This document shows, piece after piece, positions 54,768 through 63,881 of a stretch of DNA of 64,000 bases (the first letter of the stretch is position 1; each line of letters begins with the position of its first letter). Below the pieces are notes generated by a model, which was not told where the DNA came from, did not search any database, and saw only the letters and a program-made list of their open reading frames with translations. The DNA is from Pseudomonas sp. S04. Lineage in GTDB: Bacteria > Pseudomonadota > Gammaproteobacteria > Pseudomonadales > Pseudomonadaceae. The stretch lies in the NCBI RefSeq assembly GCF_009834545.1, contig NZ_CP019427.1, forward strand, positions 3,664,001 through 3,728,000. Direction: 5' to 3'. The position numbers were made by a program, and so were the translations under genes.

Positions 54768-55700
54768 TCAACTTGCCGCGTTACCGAGCCCTTCGGCCTC
54801 GAATGACTGCCCACGCAGCAGCGCCATGTCACGACTGGGTGCGGTGCCGAACAGGCGGCCATATTCGCGGCTGAACTGTGAGGGGCTTTCATACCCGACG
54901 GCGAACGCCGCCCGTGAGACGTCCAGGCGCTCCGTCAACATCAGCCGACGGGCCTCGTTCAGGCGCAGCCACTTCTGGTATTGCAGCGGGCTCATGCCGG
55001 TGAGCTGGCGGAAATGATGGTGGAAGGTGGGTGCGCTCATCTGCACCCGCGCCGCCAGTTCGTCAATGCGCAGCGCAGCCGTGTAGTTGAGCTTGAGCCA
55101 GTCGATGGCTTTGGCGATGCGATAACCCTGGCCATCGACGGCGGTTATCTGCCGCAGCCGTGGCCCTTGATCGGTGCTCAGCAGCCGATAGTGGATTTCC
55201 CGCAGAATCAGCGGCGCCAGCACCGGGATCGCCTCCGGTTCATCGAGTAATGCCAGCAGGCGATCGAGTGCGCCTTCCAGGGCGAACGACATGCTGCCAA
55301 TGCCAGCGCCTGAACCCATGACTGGAATTCGCTTGGCAGGCAAGCCGACCTTGGTGATGACCTCGGCAAGCATGCTGACATCCAGTTTCAGCACCAGGCC
55401 GACACAGGGTTGTTGGGGACTGGCAACAATCACTTCGGAGTTGGCTGGTAGATCCAGTGACGTGACCAGGAACCGCGAATGGTTGTAGCTGTAACCCTCA
55501 CCACCAACCCACAACCGCTTCGCACCACGGCCCACCAGTATCAGGCTCGGCTCAATCATGCACACGGCGGGGGGCGCCGGCTGGTCGCGACGAAACAGCG
55601 ACAGGCCGGGTATGGATGTGGCGAAGTCACCCGCTTCGCTCACGCGCGGGTCAATGTTCAACGCCAAGGGTGACTCATGGCGCAGGGGGTTGGGATTCAT
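54768..55700 (-). CDS. AraC family regulator (YqhC-like)
   Basis: The ATG at 55700 after AGGAGCG gives 310 residues. The N-terminal AraC_N domain (FRRDQPAPPAVCMIEPSLILVGRGAKRLWVGGEGYSYNHSRFLVTSLDLP) is of the YqhC type. Two C-terminal HTH motifs follow (LRIDELAARVQMSAPTFHHHFRQLTGMSPLQYQKWLRLNEARRLML). YqhC senses aldehydes and switches on an alcohol dehydrogenase; this gene is divergent from one, so a similar role is likely. Confidence 0.88.
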   Translation of the reverse strand: MNPNPLRHESPLALNIDPRVSEAGDFATSIPGLSLFRRDQPAPPAVCMIEPSLILVGRGAKRLWVGGEGYSYNHSRFLVTSLDLPANSEVIVASPQQPCVGLVLKLDVSMLAEVITKVGLPAKRIPVMGSGAGIGSMSFALEGALDRLLALLDEPEAIPVLAPLILREIHYRLLSTDQGPRLRQITAVDGQGYRIAKAIDWLKLNYTAALRIDELAARVQMSAPTFHHHFRQLTGMSPLQYQKWLRLNEARRLMLTERLDVSRAAFAVGYESPSQFSREYGRLFGTAPSRDMALLRGQSFEAEGLGNAAS

Positions 55701-55860
55701 GTCAGGTCGCTCCTGTTGACTGAACTCTAGTGCGCCCACGCTGCGTTTCCTATCCACCGCCCTGCATCGCCATAGGATTAGGCAAGCATTCAAGCGGAAT
55801 GCACTAGGGCAGAGGCAAATCGACCGGGAGAATGTGTCGAACTGTTACAGGAGAGCCACA

Positions 55861-56910
55861 ATGGAAGTCTTCGCTTATGGCGCCCATGCGGGCGACAAAC
55901 CGCTTGAACCCTTGCGCATCACTCGTCGTGATCCCGGCCCGGAAGATGTGCAGATCGAGATCGCCTATTGCGGCATCTGCCACTCGGACCTGCACCAGGT
56001 GCGCGCCGAATGGCAAGGTACACAATTTCCGTGCGTGCCCGGTCACGAGATCGTCGGCCGTGTCACAGCCGTAGGCCTGAAGGTCGCCGGGTTCGCACCG
56101 GGTGATCTGGTCGGAGTCGGCTGCATCGTCGACAGCTGCAAGCATTGCCAAGAGTGTGCCGAAGGCCTTGAGAACTACTGCGACAGCATGATCGGCACCT
56201 ACAACTTTCCAACGCAGGACGCACCAGGCTGGACGCTCGGTGGCTACTCGCAAGCGATCGTTGTCCATCAGCGCTACGCACTGCGCATTCGCCACCCCGA
56301 AGCACAGCTGGCGGCCGTTGCGCCGCTACTGTGCGCGGGCATTACCACCTGGTCGCCGCTGCGTCACTGGAACGCCGGCCCCGGGAAAAAAGTCGGCGTG
56401 GTGGGCATCGGTGGCCTGGGTCACATGGGCATCAAACTGGCCCATGCACTGGGCGCGCATGTGGTGGCTTTCACCACGTCCGAATCCAAGCGTGACGCCG
56501 CCAAAAGCCTGGGCGCCGATGAGGTGGTGATCTCAAGCGATGCGCAGCAAATGGCCGCGCACCTGAAGAGCTTCGACCTGATCATCAACACCGTCGCCGC
56601 CCCCCACGATCTGGATGCCTTGCTGGTACTGCTCAAGCGCGACGGCGCGATGACACTGGTGGGCGCGCCCGCCTCGCCGCATCCAGCGCCCAACGTGTTC
56701 AACCTGATCATGAAACGTCGAACCCTGGCGGGATCGATGATCGGCGGCATCGCGCAAACCCAGGAGATGCTCGATTTCTGCGCCGAGCACGGCATCGTTT
56801 CGGACATCGAGCTGATACGTGCCGAGCACATCAATGAGGCTTACGAGCGGATGCTCCAGGGTGACGTCAAATATCGTTTTGTGATCGACACCGCAACGCT
56901 GGCGGGGTGA
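55861..56910 (+). CDS. Zinc-dependent alcohol dehydrogenase / aldehyde reductase (YahK/CAD type)
   Basis: The ATG at 55861 after AGGAGAG gives 349 residues. Catalytic zinc ligands are in CGICHSDLHQVR and VPGHEIVG, and structural zinc Cys in CKHCQECAEGLENYC. The NADP loop is VGIGGLGHMGIKLAHALG. Members reduce a broad range of aldehydes with NADPH. It is divergent from the YqhC-like regulator and close to a molybdenum aldehyde oxidase, pointing to aldehyde detoxification. Confidence 0.9.
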   Translation: MEVFAYGAHAGDKPLEPLRITRRDPGPEDVQIEIAYCGICHSDLHQVRAEWQGTQFPCVPGHEIVGRVTAVGLKVAGFAPGDLVGVGCIVDSCKHCQECAEGLENYCDSMIGTYNFPTQDAPGWTLGGYSQAIVVHQRYALRIRHPEAQLAAVAPLLCAGITTWSPLRHWNAGPGKKVGVVGIGGLGHMGIKLAHALGAHVVAFTTSESKRDAAKSLGADEVVISSDAQQMAAHLKSFDLIINTVAAPHDLDALLVLLKRDGAMTLVGAPASPHPAPNVFNLIMKRRTLAGSMIGGIAQTQEMLDFCAEHGIVSDIELIRAEHINEAYERMLQGDVKYRFVIDTATLAG

Positions 56911-56959
56911 ACAACGGCGCACGCAAACCATCACGCTTTTCGCAAGACAGGTAGTTCCC

Positions 56960-58156
56960 ATGACTGTTCGCGCTACAGAAAAACGCGGCTGGAGCGCCGT
57001 GCTGGCCATGTCGTTGGCCGCATTCGCTTTGGTTGCTTCAGAATTCATGCCCGTCAGCCTGCTAACCCCCATTGCGGCGGAACTGAACATTACGCAAGGC
57101 CAGGCAGGCCAGGGTATTTCCGTGTCCGGTGCATTCGCATTAGTCACCAGCCTGGTCATTGCAACAATTGCCGCTCGCGTCGAGCGCAAGAGGCTGCTGC
57201 TGTGCCTGATCTTGCTGATGATCGTCTCAGGTACGGTCGTCGCCCTCGCGCCAGGCTACCCCTCCTTCATGCTGGGGCGTGCCTTGATTGGTATCGCTAT
57301 TGGCGGCTTCTGGTCATTATCAGCGGCGACCGCCATGCGCTTGGTGCCGCCTGATCAAGTTTCCCGGGCGCTGGCCATGGTCAATGGCGGTAACGCTCTG
57401 GCTACGGTCATCGCAGCCCCGGCGGGGAGCTTTCTTGGCTCGCTGATAGGATGGCGCGGGGCGTTCTTGTGTGTGGTTCCGGTCGCAGCGCTTGCAGCCG
57501 TGTGGTTGCTGATCAGTCTCCCGACCTTCAAGGTCGAGCGTAACGCAAGCAGCGGCAATGCCCTGCGGCTGATGAAGCAGTTGCCAGTCGCATTGGGCAT
57601 GGTCGCCGTCAGCGTATTTTTCATGGGACAGTTCATGCTGTTCACTTACCTGCGGCCCTTTCTTGAGGTCGTCACCGGTGTCAGCGTTTCAACCTTGTCT
57701 TTGATGCTGTTGGGCCTGGGACTGGCCGGCTTTATCGGGACCTTTGTGATCGAGAGATTCATGGGCAATGGCCTCTACCGCACACTGACCGTGATACCTC
57801 TGATAATGGCTGTTATAGCGCTGGCTCTGGTGGCCTTCGGTGCATCGCCGTTACTGACTGCCGTGTTGCTCGGACTCTGGGGCCTGGTGGCGACTGCCGC
57901 TCCCGTTGGCTGGTGGACATGGCTGGCGCAAACGCTTCCTGATGATGCTGAAGCCGGTGGCGGCTTGCTCGTGGCCATTGTCCAGCTGGCTATCGCAGGA
58001 GGGGCAATCATCGGCGGCCTGGCATTTGACCTGAGCGGCTATAGAGCCACCTTCGAGCTGAGCGCGACTGTGCTGGTCATCGCATCTGTTCTCGCTTGGC
58101 TAGCGGGTCGCAGTGCCACTGAAGTTCATCTCGCCGAGTCGAACGCGACAGCCTGA
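56960..58156 (+). CDS. MFS transporter, DHA1-type exporter
   Basis: The 398-residue protein has 12 membrane segments, motif A-like VERKRLLLCLILLMIVSGTVVALAP, and the start MSLAAFALVASEFMPVSLLTPIAAEL typical of AraJ/YdhP-like exporters. It follows the alcohol dehydrogenase by 49 bases and is probably in the same operon. The cargo is unknown. Confidence 0.9.
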   Translation: MTVRATEKRGWSAVLAMSLAAFALVASEFMPVSLLTPIAAELNITQGQAGQGISVSGAFALVTSLVIATIAARVERKRLLLCLILLMIVSGTVVALAPGYPSFMLGRALIGIAIGGFWSLSAATAMRLVPPDQVSRALAMVNGGNALATVIAAPAGSFLGSLIGWRGAFLCVVPVAALAAVWLLISLPTFKVERNASSGNALRLMKQLPVALGMVAVSVFFMGQFMLFTYLRPFLEVVTGVSVSTLSLMLLGLGLAGFIGTFVIERFMGNGLYRTLTVIPLIMAVIALALVAFGASPLLTAVLLGLWGLVATAAPVGWWTWLAQTLPDDAEAGGGLLVAIVQLAIAGGAIIGGLAFDLSGYRATFELSATVLVIASVLAWLAGRSATEVHLAESNATA

Positions 58157-58189
58157 CGAGATCAGGACCTGCCCAGCGAGCTACGTGAC

Positions 58190-58335
58190 TCTGGGCAGAT
58201 CGGTCGCTTCGCCGAAGACTGCACAGTGCACCCGCAGGTATTGAGCTGCGGGGACAATAAATCTGTCCCCTTTCCCTACTTTCTCTGGCGAGCCACTTTC
58301 AAGGCGCCTGCTATAGTCAGCCGGGTCGGTTCAAG
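58190..58335 (+). pseudogene. Remnant of a paralogue of the alpha/beta hydrolase at 58709
   Basis: One open frame reads QIGRFAEDCTVHPQVLSCGD. It matches DRFAQDCKAHPQLTSCS in the intact hydrolase downstream (59244-59300), including the two Cys. No start codon or catalytic motif remains, and the frame soon ends (CTA TAG near 58340). It is a broken duplicate. A GGGGACA...TGTCCCC stem lies inside. Confidence 0.6.
58251..58272 (+). terminator. Short stem-loop after the MFS gene
   Basis: GGGGACA pairs with TGTCCCC over seven bases with a 7-base AT-rich loop. The T run after it is weak (TTTCCC), so termination is possible but not certain. Confidence 0.4.
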
Positions 58336-58378
58336 GCTATAGCTGCAGGTAAAAAACAAACTACTCAGGAGTTTGATT

Positions 58379-58669
58379 ATGCGAATTCTATCGGCCACTG
58401 CGTGCATATTCCTGTTATCCCTGGCATTGCCAACGCTGTCCTTTGCCGGTTCGGACTGTGATGATGCGGGCAGTGCAAGTGACGTCAGAAACTGTTTAAA
58501 AAACAACAACGAGCAAAAAGGTAAAGGCAATTGTAATGACAATGGCAATTGCGCCAAGGCCAAGGACAAAGCCAAAAACAACGATTACGATGACGATCAC
58601 TCAGTCAGTTGCATGAAGATCAACAACCTGACCTTGCGCCGTGAGTGCCTTGACCGGCGTAGAGATTGA
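58379..58669 (+). CDS. Small secreted Cys-rich, Asn/Lys/Asp-rich protein
   Basis: The ATG at 58379 lies eight bases after CAGGAG and gives 96 residues. A signal peptide ends near LSFAG (residue 23). The mature 73 residues are strongly hydrophilic (CLKNNNEQKGKGNCNDNGNC) and hold six Cys, enough for three disulfides. No known domain was recognised. Codon use is richer in A and T than the neighbours. It lies between a gene remnant and an alpha/beta hydrolase, and its role is unknown. Confidence 0.75.
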   Translation: MRILSATACIFLLSLALPTLSFAGSDCDDAGSASDVRNCLKNNNEQKGKGNCNDNGNCAKAKDKAKNNDYDDDHSVSCMKINNLTLRRECLDRRRD

Positions 58670-58708
58670 ATGAACTGATGTGATAGCGGGATCAAGGAAG
58701 AAACCACA

Positions 58709-59755
58709 TTGAAAATAGCTTTTGGCACCCTGTTGTTGACCGGGCTGACGACTATCGCACTCGCTGACGAAAGCGCTGTCGGCTTCCAATCTTCCACGCT
58801 GGTGGACACGCACAATGACCGCGCACTGCAGATGGTGGTCTGGTACCCCAGTGCAACCACCGCCGCCACACAACTGATCGGCGATGATGCGGTGTTCGTC
58901 GGGGCGGCTGCGGTTCGGGACGCACCGCCCGCGGCTGGCAAGCATCCGTTGCTGGTGCTCTCGCACGGGTACAGAGGTAACTGGAGCAACCAGATCTGGC
59001 TCGCCAGTGCGCTGGCTCACAGGGGTTACATCGTCGCCGCCATCAATCACCCGGGCTCCACCACCCATGACCGCAGCCCTCACGCAGCGGCGCAGTTATG
59101 GCAGCGCCCGGTTGATGTGAGCCGAGCCATTGATAGTGTGACCACTCAACCTGAAAAATTCGGCGCGGTGGCCAAAGACCGAATTGCCGTGGCCGGCCAT
59201 TCACTCGGCGGCTGGACCGCCCTGGAGATCGCCGGCGCGCAATTCGACCCAGACCGCTTCGCCCAAGACTGCAAGGCGCACCCGCAGTTAACCAGTTGCA
59301 GCGTCTTTGCACGGATGAACCCGGCAAGCACCTCACAATCAAAAGCCGCATTGACCGCCGATTTGCGTGATCAACGTGTCACTGCCGTGGTCACACTAGA
59401 CGTGGGGCTTTCACGGGGCATGACCGATGCGAGCCTGGCGGCGCTGCCGATACCCGCGCTGGTAATCGCTGCCGGCGCCCCTTCGCATGATCTTCCTGCG
59501 CAGTTGGAGTCTGCCCACCTGGCCAAACGTCTGCCGGCGGCTTCAAGTCGTTACGTCGAAATCAGCGACGCGAGCCACTTCACTTTCTTATCGGTGTGCA
59601 AACCGGGGGCGCAGGCACTGCTCGAAGAGGAAGTACCAGGCGATGGCATCATTTGCCTGGATGGCGAAAGCGCACGTGCGCGTGGGGTGATTCAACAGCA
59701 GGTGACTTCGCTGATCGCGGAGTTTCTTGAGTCATCTGCCGCCAAGCAACCCTAA
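58709..59755 (+). CDS. Exported alpha/beta hydrolase (dienelactone hydrolase-like)
   Basis: The start is TTG at 58709, eight bases after AAGGAAG. The 348-residue protein has a signal peptide ending near IALADES. The oxyanion block is PLLVLSHGYRGNWSNQ, and the nucleophile is Ser in VAVAGHSLGGWTALEIAG (RIAVAGHSLGGW). The His is in ISDASHFTFL. A Cys pair (QDCKAHPQLTSCS) is typical of this secreted group. The substrate is likely an ester or lipid in the periplasm. It overlaps the convergent reductase gene by four bases. Confidence 0.85.
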   Translation: MKIAFGTLLLTGLTTIALADESAVGFQSSTLVDTHNDRALQMVVWYPSATTAATQLIGDDAVFVGAAAVRDAPPAAGKHPLLVLSHGYRGNWSNQIWLASALAHRGYIVAAINHPGSTTHDRSPHAAAQLWQRPVDVSRAIDSVTTQPEKFGAVAKDRIAVAGHSLGGWTALEIAGAQFDPDRFAQDCKAHPQLTSCSVFARMNPASTSQSKAALTADLRDQRVTAVVTLDVGLSRGMTDASLAALPIPALVIAAGAPSHDLPAQLESAHLAKRLPAASSRYVEISDASHFTFLSVCKPGAQALLEEEVPGDGIICLDGESARARGVIQQQVTSLIAEFLESSAAKQP

Positions 59756-60318
59756 CCTTGTGCAATATCAGCCGGTGCGAGCACTTGATAACGACTCTGG
59801 ACAAATCCGTTATCCGATACTGATGAGTCAATCAGGCGTAAGCCCAGCTCATCAGCAAACTGGCTGAACAGTGGAATGCCTTTGCCCAACAACACTGGAA
59901 TGCGCGTGATGACGATCTCGTTGATCAATCCCGCAGCAAGGAAAGCCTGGATGGTCTGCCCCCCATCTATGTAGAGATGCTTGAGACCTCGCGCCGCCAG
60001 TTGCTCCACGATGTGTGCCGGGTCGCCGGCCAGCACATCGATCTTGCCCCTCAGTTCTTGTGGCAGCGCCACCTCCCCATGCGAGAGCACTACGACTGGC
60101 GTGTTGCCGTAGGGCCATTGAGGAAAGGACAGCACCTTGTCCAGGGTCTTGCGTCCCATGACGATGGCATCAACCGTGGTCATGAATTCGTCGTAACTGA
60201 GCCCCTTCAAAGCCGCGCACTCGTACTCGGGCCGATGAAGCCACTCGATATCGCCATCAATCCTGGCAATGAAGCCGTCAACGCTGGCCGCGATGAACAC
60301 CGAGCATTTTCTATCCAT
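59752..60318 (-). CDS. RibD C-terminal/dihydrofolate-reductase-like protein
   Basis: The 188-residue protein shows CSVFIAASVDGFIARIDGDIEWL, IVMGRKTLDKVLSFPQWPYGN and LYIDGGQTIQAFLAAGLINEIVITRIPVLLGKGIPLF, the marks of the RibD-C/DHFR-like family (YyaP/YwjB group). These are NADPH-dependent reductases of unknown substrate, distinct from true DHFR. It is transcribed alone and converges with the hydrolase. Confidence 0.9.
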   Translation of the reverse strand: MDRKCSVFIAASVDGFIARIDGDIEWLHRPEYECAALKGLSYDEFMTTVDAIVMGRKTLDKVLSFPQWPYGNTPVVVLSHGEVALPQELRGKIDVLAGDPAHIVEQLAARGLKHLYIDGGQTIQAFLAAGLINEIVITRIPVLLGKGIPLFSQFADELGLRLIDSSVSDNGFVQSRYQVLAPADIAQG

Positions 60319-60407
60319 AGTCTGGGAACCTCCTGTTTGGGCGGTGTTTATAGCATGAGCTGACGCCCGAGATTCAGGGGGGAAAAGATGATCACGCTGT
60401 AGTTACA

Positions 60408-60845
60408 TCAACGCCGCTTGTCCACCCAGTGCCCCCGCGCCTGCAAGACCTCGCACAAGAAGTCCAGCGCTCGACGAAAAACAGGATGGCAATCGTCATA
60501 GGGTAAGCAGTCGAACGAAGCCCAGAAAAACTCGAAGAGGTGACCATGGTCATCGAGCGTCTGGTGTGACCATTGCTCAGGTAAGGGTCCACCCGCCTGA
60601 CAAAGGTGAAACGACCAGATCTGGCCCTGATGAGCGGAGTCCCAGCAGCCTAGATCGTTGACGATTTCGGCATTGCTTATACCCGACTCTTCCGCCAACT
60701 CACGCAGGGCAGCTCGAGCCGGTGTTTCGCCCTGTTCAATGGTTCCCTTCACCAGTTGGACCCCCGCTTGAGGATGCCGGAACAACAGGATCCTGGGTGG
60801 CGACGTAGAAGAAAGTACGACTGGGCAGGCCTTGTCAGGACGCAT
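60408..60845 (-). CDS. Nudix hydrolase
   Basis: The 145-residue protein has a perfect Nudix box, GTIEQGETPARAALRELAEESGI, at about residues 34-56. No further domain is visible. It hydrolyses a nucleoside diphosphate derivative. It is a different branch from the Nudix protein at 7663. Nothing nearby indicates the substrate. Confidence 0.88.
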   Translation of the reverse strand: MRPDKACPVVLSSTSPPRILLFRHPQAGVQLVKGTIEQGETPARAALRELAEESGISNAEIVNDLGCWDSAHQGQIWSFHLCQAGGPLPEQWSHQTLDDHGHLFEFFWASFDCLPYDDCHPVFRRALDFLCEVLQARGHWVDKRR

Positions 60846-61053
60846 GGCGATTTCCGTATCGGTAATGAGGGCCCGCCATCATACGCGTTCAGCTAATGCG
60901 TCAGGGCTGTGGCTGGGTCCTGACTGGCATCGTGAGCTGCAGCCAAGTGATCACATTGGCCAAATCAAAACAGGCCTTGAGCAAACGCGGCTAGGTGCGT
61001 GCACGGCGCTATAGTCGACTCTATTGACGACCGTACTTCCAGGAGCTTTTCCA

Positions 61054-61923
61054 GTGTCTGACATGCCGAGCAATCTCGCTTACACAAAACGCTTCAACGC
61101 CGTGCTCGCCTACATTGATGCCAATCTCGAAGGCGACCTGTCGGTGAAGACGTTGAGCCGTGTGGCGAACTTCTCGGCATTTCACTTCCATCGACAATTC
61201 ACCGCGTTCGTTGGAGTGCCCGTCTCCCGCTATGTGCAACTGATGCGACTACGCCGCGCGGCACATCGCCTGGCAGCCCTCGCTGATCACTCGGTACTGG
61301 ACGCGGCACTCGATGCCGGTTTTGAAAGTCCCGAGGCATTTAGCAGGGCGTTCAGGCGGGCGATCGGTATGACGCCGAGCGCGTTCAGGAAGGAACCGAA
61401 CTGGCAGGTCTGGAATGCGGTGTTCGCAATCCCTCACTTTTCAAGGACAGTCATCATGCAAGTACGAATCGTAGATTTCCCCGAGGTCAAGGTCGCCGCG
61501 CTTGAGCACTGCGGGCCAGCCGGGCTCGTCAGTGAAAGCGTGAACAGGTTCATCGAGTGGCGTATGCACAGTGGACAGTCGCCGGTGGCCTCGTGTCGCA
61601 CCTTTGGCATTCCCTATAGCAACCCCGATACGACACCTGCACAGGAATTTCGCTTCGCAATCTGCGGCGAGATTCACCAAGCGGTGGCGCCCAATGAGTT
61701 CGGCGTGCACGAGATCGTCATCCCCGCCGGCCGTTGCGTCGTGGTACGACACACGGGGTCACCGGATCACATCGGCGAAACGATCTATCCGATCTACCGC
61801 GACTGGCTGCCAACCAGTGGCGAGGAACTGCGTGACCAGCCGCTGTTCTTCCATTACCTGAGTGCCTATCCCGAGACCCCGCGGGATCAATGGCAAACCG
61901 ATGTGTATGTCCCGCTGCAATAG
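61054..61923 (+). CDS. AraC-type regulator with GyrI-like effector domain
   Basis: The start is GTG at 61054, eight bases after AGGAG; an in-frame ATG at 61063 and a TTG at 61024 are alternatives. The 289 residues begin with an AraC HTH pair (GDLSVKTLSRVANFSAFHFHRQFTAFVGVPVSRYVQLMRLRRAAHRL). The GyrI-like ligand-binding domain follows (MQVRIVDFPEVKVAALEHCGPAGLV ... YPIYRDWLPTSGEELRDQPLFFHY). Such proteins (Rob/SoxS-like with GyrI) bind small toxic molecules and control efflux. Targets are unknown. Confidence 0.9.
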   Translation: MSDMPSNLAYTKRFNAVLAYIDANLEGDLSVKTLSRVANFSAFHFHRQFTAFVGVPVSRYVQLMRLRRAAHRLAALADHSVLDAALDAGFESPEAFSRAFRRAIGMTPSAFRKEPNWQVWNAVFAIPHFSRTVIMQVRIVDFPEVKVAALEHCGPAGLVSESVNRFIEWRMHSGQSPVASCRTFGIPYSNPDTTPAQEFRFAICGEIHQAVAPNEFGVHEIVIPAGRCVVVRHTGSPDHIGETIYPIYRDWLPTSGEELRDQPLFFHYLSAYPETPRDQWQTDVYVPLQ

Positions 61924-62233
61924 CGCAGCAAATAGCGTTCGAGCCTGAGCTGACGCTGACGAGTGTCTGTTCAGGGTCGAAGCTTGCCTTCCCTGCAAGC
62001 TCCACTCTTGGCTGCTGTGAAATCAAGCTAGGCTTGAGCAACCCCGGCGATGGCCAATATAAACTAAGGTGACGGGCAGCTTTCGGCCAGAAGCGGTCAT
62101 CCCGATTCCTATACATGGTCAGGAGTTCTGCCTGGGTTCTTCAAAACACGTTTCTAATTAGCCGACTGCACGTCGTAGGGTGGGCCACTGTGCGGTCAAT
62201 GATGCTCAAGGGCACCCGATGGAGCCAGTCGTT
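61924..62233. other. Intergenic region, 310 bases
   Basis: No open frame of coding quality is seen. Near 62171-62195 the sequence CGTCGTAGGGTGGGCCACTG resembles GCGTAGGGTGCGCACGGTGG near 63700, on the far side of the pqqDE genes. It is a dispersed repeat of a type not found in the other arrays. Confidence 0.45.
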
Positions 62234-63391
62234 TCAGGCTTTGCAGATAAGCCTGGAGGCTTTTTCATTGCGGTAGGTCAACTGCTCCAAGCCCTGCGGC
62301 GCGTATTCGGCGTCCTCGCGGGCGGCTAGGATGAGGCCATGGTGCGACGACTTTCCGCAAACCGGGTCGGCGTTGTCGGCATCGCCGGTGAGCATGAAGG
62401 CCTGGCAGCGACAGCCACCGAAGTCACGGTCCTTCTCGTCACAGGAGCGGCACGGCTCGGGCATCCAGGCGTCGCCGCGGTAGCGGTTGAATCCGAACGA
62501 CTCGAACCAGATGTGCTCCAGGCTGTGCTCACGCACGTTGGGGAACTTCACCGGCAACTGCCGGGCGCTATGACACGGCAGCGCGGTGCCGTCCGGGGTG
62601 ATGTCGAGAAACAGCTTGCCCCAGCCGCTCATGCACGCCTTCGGCCGCTCCTCGTAATAGTCCGGGGTGACGAAGATGAGCTTGCATGGGTGCTTCTGCG
62701 CCGTCAGCTTGGTCCGCCACTCGTTAGTGATGCGCTCGGCGCGCTGCAGCTGCTCGCGGGTCGGCAGTAAACCGACGCGGTTCAGCTCGGCCCAACCGTA
62801 GAACTGACAGGTGGCCAGCTCGACGTAATCGGCCTCCAGTTCGATGCACAGCTCGATGATGCGGTCGATGCGGTCGATGTTATGCCGATGGGTGACGAAG
62901 TTGAGCACCATCGGGTAGCCGTGCGCCTTGACCGCGCGGGCCATTGCCAGTTTGTGGGCGAAGGCCTTGCTGGAGCCTGCCAGCAGGTTGTTCACCTCCT
63001 CGTCGGCAGCCTGGAAGCTGACTTGGATATGATCCAGGCCAGCCGCGCTGAACTCAGCGATTCGTTGCTCGGTAAGTCCGATGCCTGAGGTGATCAGGTT
63101 GGTGTAGAAGCCCAGGTCACGGGCAGCCTTGATCAGCTCAGCGAGATCCTGGCGCACCAACGGCTCGCCACCGGAAAAGCCCAACTGCGCTGCGCCCAGT
63201 GCACGGGCCTGGCGGAATACGTCGATCCACTGTGCAGTACTCAGCTCGGTGCCCTGCTTCGCGAAATCCAGCGGGTTGGAGCAGTATGGGCACTGCAGCG
63301 GACAGCGGTATGTCAGTTCGGCCAGCAACCACAGCGGCGGGCCGATCTGGGACCGCGTGGGGTTAGGCGAATTCGATCCAGAACTGGGCAT
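62234..63391 (-). CDS. pqqE: PqqE, radical SAM protein of PQQ synthesis
   Basis: The first ATG that leaves the family start intact is at 63391, inside the end of pqqD, giving 385 residues; the true start could be slightly downstream. The radical SAM cluster is CPLQCPYC in [18 protein letters not shown]. The second, auxiliary cluster region has Cys in [22 protein letters not shown] and CRSCDEK. It crosslinks Glu and Tyr of PqqA, the first step of pyrroloquinoline quinone synthesis. It lies directly after pqqD, but pqqB and pqqC are absent from the window. Confidence 0.9.
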   Translation of the reverse strand: MPSSGSNSPNPTRSQIGPPLWLLAELTYRCPLQCPYCSNPLDFAKQGTELSTAQWIDVFRQARALGAAQLGFSGGEPLVRQDLAELIKAARDLGFYTNLITSGIGLTEQRIAEFSAAGLDHIQVSFQAADEEVNNLLAGSSKAFAHKLAMARAVKAHGYPMVLNFVTHRHNIDRIDRIIELCIELEADYVELATCQFYGWAELNRVGLLPTREQLQRAERITNEWRTKLTAQKHPCKLIFVTPDYYEERPKACMSGWGKLFLDITPDGTALPCHSARQLPVKFPNVREHSLEHIWFESFGFNRYRGDAWMPEPCRSCDEKDRDFGGCRCQAFMLTGDADNADPVCGKSSHHGLILAAREDAEYAPQGLEQLTYRNEKASRLICKA

Positions 63392-63641
63392 GGGCCACCT
63401 CAATAAACGCCAGGATGTCTTCATCGATATCCGGCACGCCGGGGAATTGTTCGGCCAGAGAGGCGATGATGTTCGCCACGTCGCGGGCGCCGTCAACACA
63501 CTTGAGAATCTCGCCGGCGCTGTCGTTGAGTTTGATCATCCCTTCCGGGTAGAGCAGCACATGGCAGTTCTGCATCGGTTCATACTGCAGGCGGAAGCCA
63601 CGGCGAAAGCGCGGCACGCAAGACTGGGTGGATTGGTTCAA
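63363..63641 (-). CDS. pqqD: PqqD, PqqA-binding chaperone
   Basis: The start is TTG at 63641, matched to the family start (M-x6-VP); a GTG at 63617 is an alternative. The 92 residues read [33 protein letters not shown] in front and [30 protein letters not shown] after. PqqD carries PqqA to PqqE. It overlaps the proposed pqqE start. The preceding gene should be pqqC but is not; a 240-base gap leads to pqqA instead. Confidence 0.85.
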   Translation of the reverse strand: MNQSTQSCVPRFRRGFRLQYEPMQNCHVLLYPEGMIKLNDSAGEILKCVDGARDVANIIASLAEQFPGVPDIDEDILAFIEVAHAQFWIEFA

Positions 63642-63856
63642 ACTGAAAATTCCGTCATCGGGTGCGCCGTACAACGTTGCACCATTTGAGTTATTCGATG
63701 CGTAGGGTGCGCACGGTGGCCCAATGCGTCCTTCATCCGCGCGGTTCACTTGACTATCCCACGGTGCTAAACACGTTCGGCCGTCACCGTGTGATACCGC
63801 GGGCGCTCCAGTTCGTAGGCCATGCTCATGCATGAGGTCTGCTTTGGGACTGGAAA

Positions 63857-63872
63857 CCCCGGCGTACCGGGG
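63857..63872 (-). promoter_or_regulatory. Hairpin after pqqA
   Basis: CCCCGG CGTA CCGGGG forms a six-base GC stem about ten bases past the pqqA stop on the minus strand, followed by TTT. A stem at this point is a recurring feature of pqq operons and may raise pqqA mRNA relative to the rest. Confidence 0.55.
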
Positions 63873-63881
63873 CTCGGATGA

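Noticed and set aside
63642..63881. pqqC or pqqB pseudogene between pqqA and pqqD
   Set aside because: No frame shows PqqB or PqqC motifs, so the gap is described as empty apart from a very short frame.
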